Shown here: piece after piece, positions 6,508 through 8,004 of the stretch
Layout of the letters: each line of letters opens with the position of its first letter
Position numbering within the stretch: the first letter of the stretch is position 1
DNA from: an uncultured Clostridia bacterium
GTDB taxonomy: Bacteria; Bacillota; Clostridia; Oscillospirales; Ruminococcaceae
Length of the DNA: 8,004 nucleotides
Reading direction: 5' to 3'
Assembly: GCA_947624425.1 (NCBI GenBank)
Contig: CANQKG010000056.1
Coordinates: forward strand, 1 to 8,004
Notes under the pieces: generated by a model
The model's input: only the letters and a program-made list of their open reading frames with translations
Told to the model about the DNA's origin: nothing
The model's database searches: none
Translations under genes and position numbers: made by a program

Positions 6508-7338
6508 ATGAAAAAGGGACTGGAGCCGGATCGGGAGATCGAGCGGAGCATCCTCACCAAATACCGGCGGGAGCTGTGGAATCCGTTCATGGCGGCGATC
6601 CGGGACTATGAACTGCTGCAACCGGGGGACAGGATCGCCGTCTGCATTTCGGGCGGGAAGGATTCGATGCTGCTGGCAAAGCTGATGCAGATACTCAGCC
6701 GGTTCAGTGAAACGCCGTTTGAGCCGGTGTTCCTTGTCATGGACCCCGGCTACGATCGGGAGAACCGGAAAAAGATCGAGGAAAACGCCCGGCTTTTGCA
6801 GATTCCGATCACGGTGTTTGAGACAAAAATCTTTGCGGCGGCGGAGCGCGCGGCAAAAAATCCCTGCTACCTCTGCGCCAGAATGCGGCGGGGACATCTT
6901 TACAGTAAGGCAAAGGAATTGGGGTGCAATAAGATCGCGCTGGGGCATCACCTCAACGATGTGATCGAAACGACCGTGATGGGAATGCTCTACGGCTCGC
7001 AGCTTCAGGCGATGCTGCCGCGGCTTAAAAGCAGGAATTTCGAGGGCATGGAGCTGATCCGTCCGCTCTATCGGGTGCGGGAGGAGAGTATTCTGGCATG
7101 GAAACGGTATCACGGGCTGGAGTTTATCCGGTGCGCCTGCAGCGTGACCGGCACGATCTGCGACGACGGCGCAGGCGGCTCAAAGCGGCAGGAGGTGAAA
7201 ATGCTGCTGCGCGACCTCAAACGGGAGAACCCGAATGTCGAAACAAGCATTTTCAACAGTATTCACGCCGTCTGCCTCGACACCTTCCCCGGCTATAAAA
7301 CAAAAGGTACTACCCATTCTTTTCTGGAAACATTATAA
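6508..7338 (+). CDS. TtcA-like PP-loop ATPase, predicted tRNA 2-thiocytidine biosynthesis protein
   Basis: A 276-residue N-type ATP pyrophosphatase. The PP-loop ISGGKDS (47-53) would bind and adenylate with ATP. NPCYLC (118-123) supplies the central CxxC pair, and GHHLNDVIETTVM (146-158) and IRPLYRVREE (184-193) are typical of the TtcA/TilS superfamily. Known TtcA uses three cysteines to hold an iron-sulfur cluster that transfers sulfur to cytidine 32 of tRNA. Here C120 and C123 match the first pair, and a C-terminal CAC (209-211) plus C218 are candidates for the third ligand; the spacing differs from the CxxC of the Escherichia coli enzyme. It is somewhat shorter than E. coli TtcA. Last gene of the operon, with GGGGA 7 nt before the ATG. 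A different tRNA or sulfur-relay substrate remains possible. Confidence 0.87.
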   Translation: MKKGLEPDREIERSILTKYRRELWNPFMAAIRDYELLQPGDRIAVCISGGKDSMLLAKLMQILSRFSETPFEPVFLVMDPGYDRENRKKIEENARLLQIPITVFETKIFAAAERAAKNPCYLCARMRRGHLYSKAKELGCNKIALGHHLNDVIETTVMGMLYGSQLQAMLPRLKSRNFEGMELIRPLYRVREESILAWKRYHGLEFIRCACSVTGTICDDGAGGSKRQEVKMLLRDLKRENPNVETSIFNSIHAVCLDTFPGYKTKGTTHSFLETL

Positions 7339-7339
7339 A

Positions 7340-7363
7340 GAGCGTGGCGAAATCGCCGCGCTT
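7340..7363 (+). repeat. GC-rich hairpin directly after the TtcA-like gene
   Basis: GAGCGTGGCG (7340-7349) pairs with CGCCGCGCTT (7354-7363) around an AAAT loop, with two wobbles, starting 2 nt after the stop codon. There is no following T-tract, so it is not a classic terminator; it may protect the mRNA 3' end, as the real terminator lies 130 bp on. Confidence 0.5.
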
Positions 7364-7396
7364 CGAGGGACAAATCGGGTTTACCCGAAAACTATT

Positions 7397-7463
7397 GTCT
7401 TTGTCAAGACCTCCCTTGTCAAAGGGAGGGGGACCGCGCAAAGCGCGGTGGTGGGATTCAAAA
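7397..7463 (+). repeat. Double-hairpin dispersed repeat, copy 2
   Basis: A 67-bp near-identical copy of the unit at 3740-3807 in the same orientation, keeping both palindromes (CCTCCCTT/AAGGGAGG and ACCGCGC/GCGCGGT) and the GGATTCAAAA end. It is one G shorter in the G-run and has two substitutions. The two direct copies flank the complete three-gene operon. Confidence 0.85.
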
Positions 7464-7488
7464 CCGTATTTTTCCCTTGCAACGCAAC

Positions 7489-7522
7489 AAAAAGCCCGAA
7501 GCCGTTTGGCTTCGGGCTTTTT
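7489..7522. terminator. Bidirectional intrinsic terminator
   Basis: A perfect 15-bp stem, AAAAAGCCCGAAGCC (7489-7503) with GGCTTCGGGCTTTTT (7508-7522), and loop GTTT. The outer A5/T5 arms give a U-tract on either strand. It lies between convergent genes, 150 bp after the TtcA-like stop and about 20 bp after the TrpB2 stop, and would end both transcripts. Confidence 0.92.
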
Positions 7523-7541
7523 GTTTGTCCCTCGAAATATT

Positions 7542-8004
7542 TTAGTCGATCTTCGGGAGCTTTTGGAAGTACTCCTGCAATTCCTCGTCGGTGGGGATAT
7601 AGTCGTCCATTTGACCGTCGTGGAACTTCTCGTAAGCCACCATGTCGAAGTAGCCGGTGCCGGTCAAGCCGAACACAATGGTCTTTTCCTCGCCGGTCTC
7701 CTTGCATTTGAGTGCCTCGTCGATCGCCACCCGAATGGCGTGTGCGCTTTCGGGCGCGGGGAGAATGCCCTCCACTCTGGCAAACTGCTCCGCCGCTTCA
7801 AACACCTTGGTCTGGGGAACCGATACCGCTTCCATCAGTCCGTCGTCGTAAAGCTGGGAGAGTACCGGACTCATGCCGTGGTATCTCAGACCGCCGGCAT
7901 GGTTCGGCGCCGGAATAAAGCCGCTGCCCAGCGTGTACATCTTGGCCAGCGGGCAGATCATGCCGGTGTCGGCCAAGTCGTAGGCAAAGACGCCGCGGGT
8001 GAAG
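7542..8004 (-). CDS. trpB2: Tryptophan synthase beta-like protein, TrpB2 type (3' part only)
   Basis: The last 154 codons, open through the right edge; the real start lies outside, so the in-frame TTG at 7976 should not be taken as a start. The visible sequence FTRGVFAYDLADTGMICPLAKMYTLGSGFIPAPNHAGGLRYHGMSP, followed by EQFARVEGILPAPESAHAIR and IDEALKCKETGEEKTIVF, matches the C-terminal half of the PLP-dependent TrpB2 family, which joins indole (or O-phosphoserine-derived substrates in some members) with serine to form tryptophan. The family's C-terminal LSGHGHFD-type PLP loop reads LTGTGYFD here, a substitution that keeps a hydroxyl side chain (Thr for Ser). No trpA or other trp gene is in view. 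It is convergent with the rightward operon and ends at the shared terminator. Confidence 0.9.
   Translation of the reverse strand, partial: FTRGVFAYDLADTGMICPLAKMYTLGSGFIPAPNHAGGLRYHGMSPVLSQLYDDGLMEAVSVPQTKVFEAAEQFARVEGILPAPESAHAIRVAIDEALKCKETGEEKTIVFGLTGTGYFDMVAYEKFHDGQMDDYIPTDEELQEYFQKLPKID

Larger units (their letters stand above)
7362..7536. repeat. 13-bp inverted repeat bracketing repeat copy 2 and the terminator
   Basis: TTCGAGGGACAAA (7362-7374) is the exact reverse complement of TTTGTCCCTCGAA (7524-7536). The bracketed 175 bp holds a small TCGGG/CCCGA hairpin (7375-7388), the double-hairpin repeat copy and the bidirectional terminator. The ends look like terminal inverted repeats of a small non-autonomous element, but I see no target-site duplication, and copy 1 of the inner repeat lacks these ends. 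Confidence 0.5.

Noticed and set aside
5911..7113. 400-codon open frame on the minus strand opposite the phosphoesterase and TtcA-like genes
   Set aside because: It is antisense to two clearly recognisable genes, its translation (rich in His, Arg, Leu, Pro) shows no known motif, and such shadows are common at this GC content.
7235..7711. 158-codon open frame on the plus strand across the 3' end of the TtcA-like gene
   Set aside because: It reads through the repeat, the terminator hairpin and into antisense TrpB2 sequence; clearly spurious.

Overview
The window looks like a chromosomal piece of a moderately GC-rich, low-mobility Firmicute, most likely a gut-type Clostridia (Oscillospirales/Ruminococcaceae-like). 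This is an inference from three things: textbook sigma-A promoters (-35/-10 with 17-bp spacers), strong AGGAGG-type ribosome binding sites, and protein families typical of that group. I saw no transposase, phage gene, CRISPR array, tRNA or rRNA.

Left half (1-3650, minus strand): a tightly packed polyamine operon, read right to left. From one consensus promoter (3622-3650) and a leader of roughly 136 nt come speA (PLP-dependent arginine/lysine/ornithine decarboxylase), speE (spermidine synthase), speB (agmatinase-type ureohydrolase) and the start of a saccharopine-dehydrogenase-like gene that is probably carboxy(nor)spermidine dehydrogenase, cut by the window edge. The genes overlap by 1, 8 and 4 nt, so translation is probably coupled. 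The pathway reads arginine -> agmatine -> putrescine. Putrescine then has two possible routes to spermidine: aminopropyl transfer by SpeE, or condensation with aspartate semialdehyde by the last enzyme. The leader carries a 14-bp stem with a U-tract just before the speA ribosome binding site, plus a second exact copy of part of the 5' arm, an arrangement that resembles an attenuator.

Middle (3480-3950): a divergent intergenic region with the two promoters and, between them, one copy of a 68-bp double-hairpin repeat. The rightward promoter carries a perfect 14-bp palindrome across its -35 box and spacer.

Right half (3951-7338, plus strand): a probable three-gene operon. Its first gene encodes an unusual fusion of a ParB/sulfiredoxin-like domain with a Bmp/PnrA-type nucleoside-binding domain that lacks an export signal. 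It is followed by a small calcineurin-type metallophosphoesterase with an altered first metal motif and a TtcA-like PP-loop protein (predicted tRNA thiolation). This operon is the best candidate for an under-described system: a cytoplasmic nucleoside or nucleotide sensor next to a phosphoesterase and a tRNA-modification enzyme.

Right end (7339-8004): a second copy of the double-hairpin repeat in the same orientation, a 13-bp inverted repeat bracketing it, and a strong bidirectional terminator between the operon and the convergent 3' end of a TrpB2-type tryptophan synthase beta gene that runs off the window.
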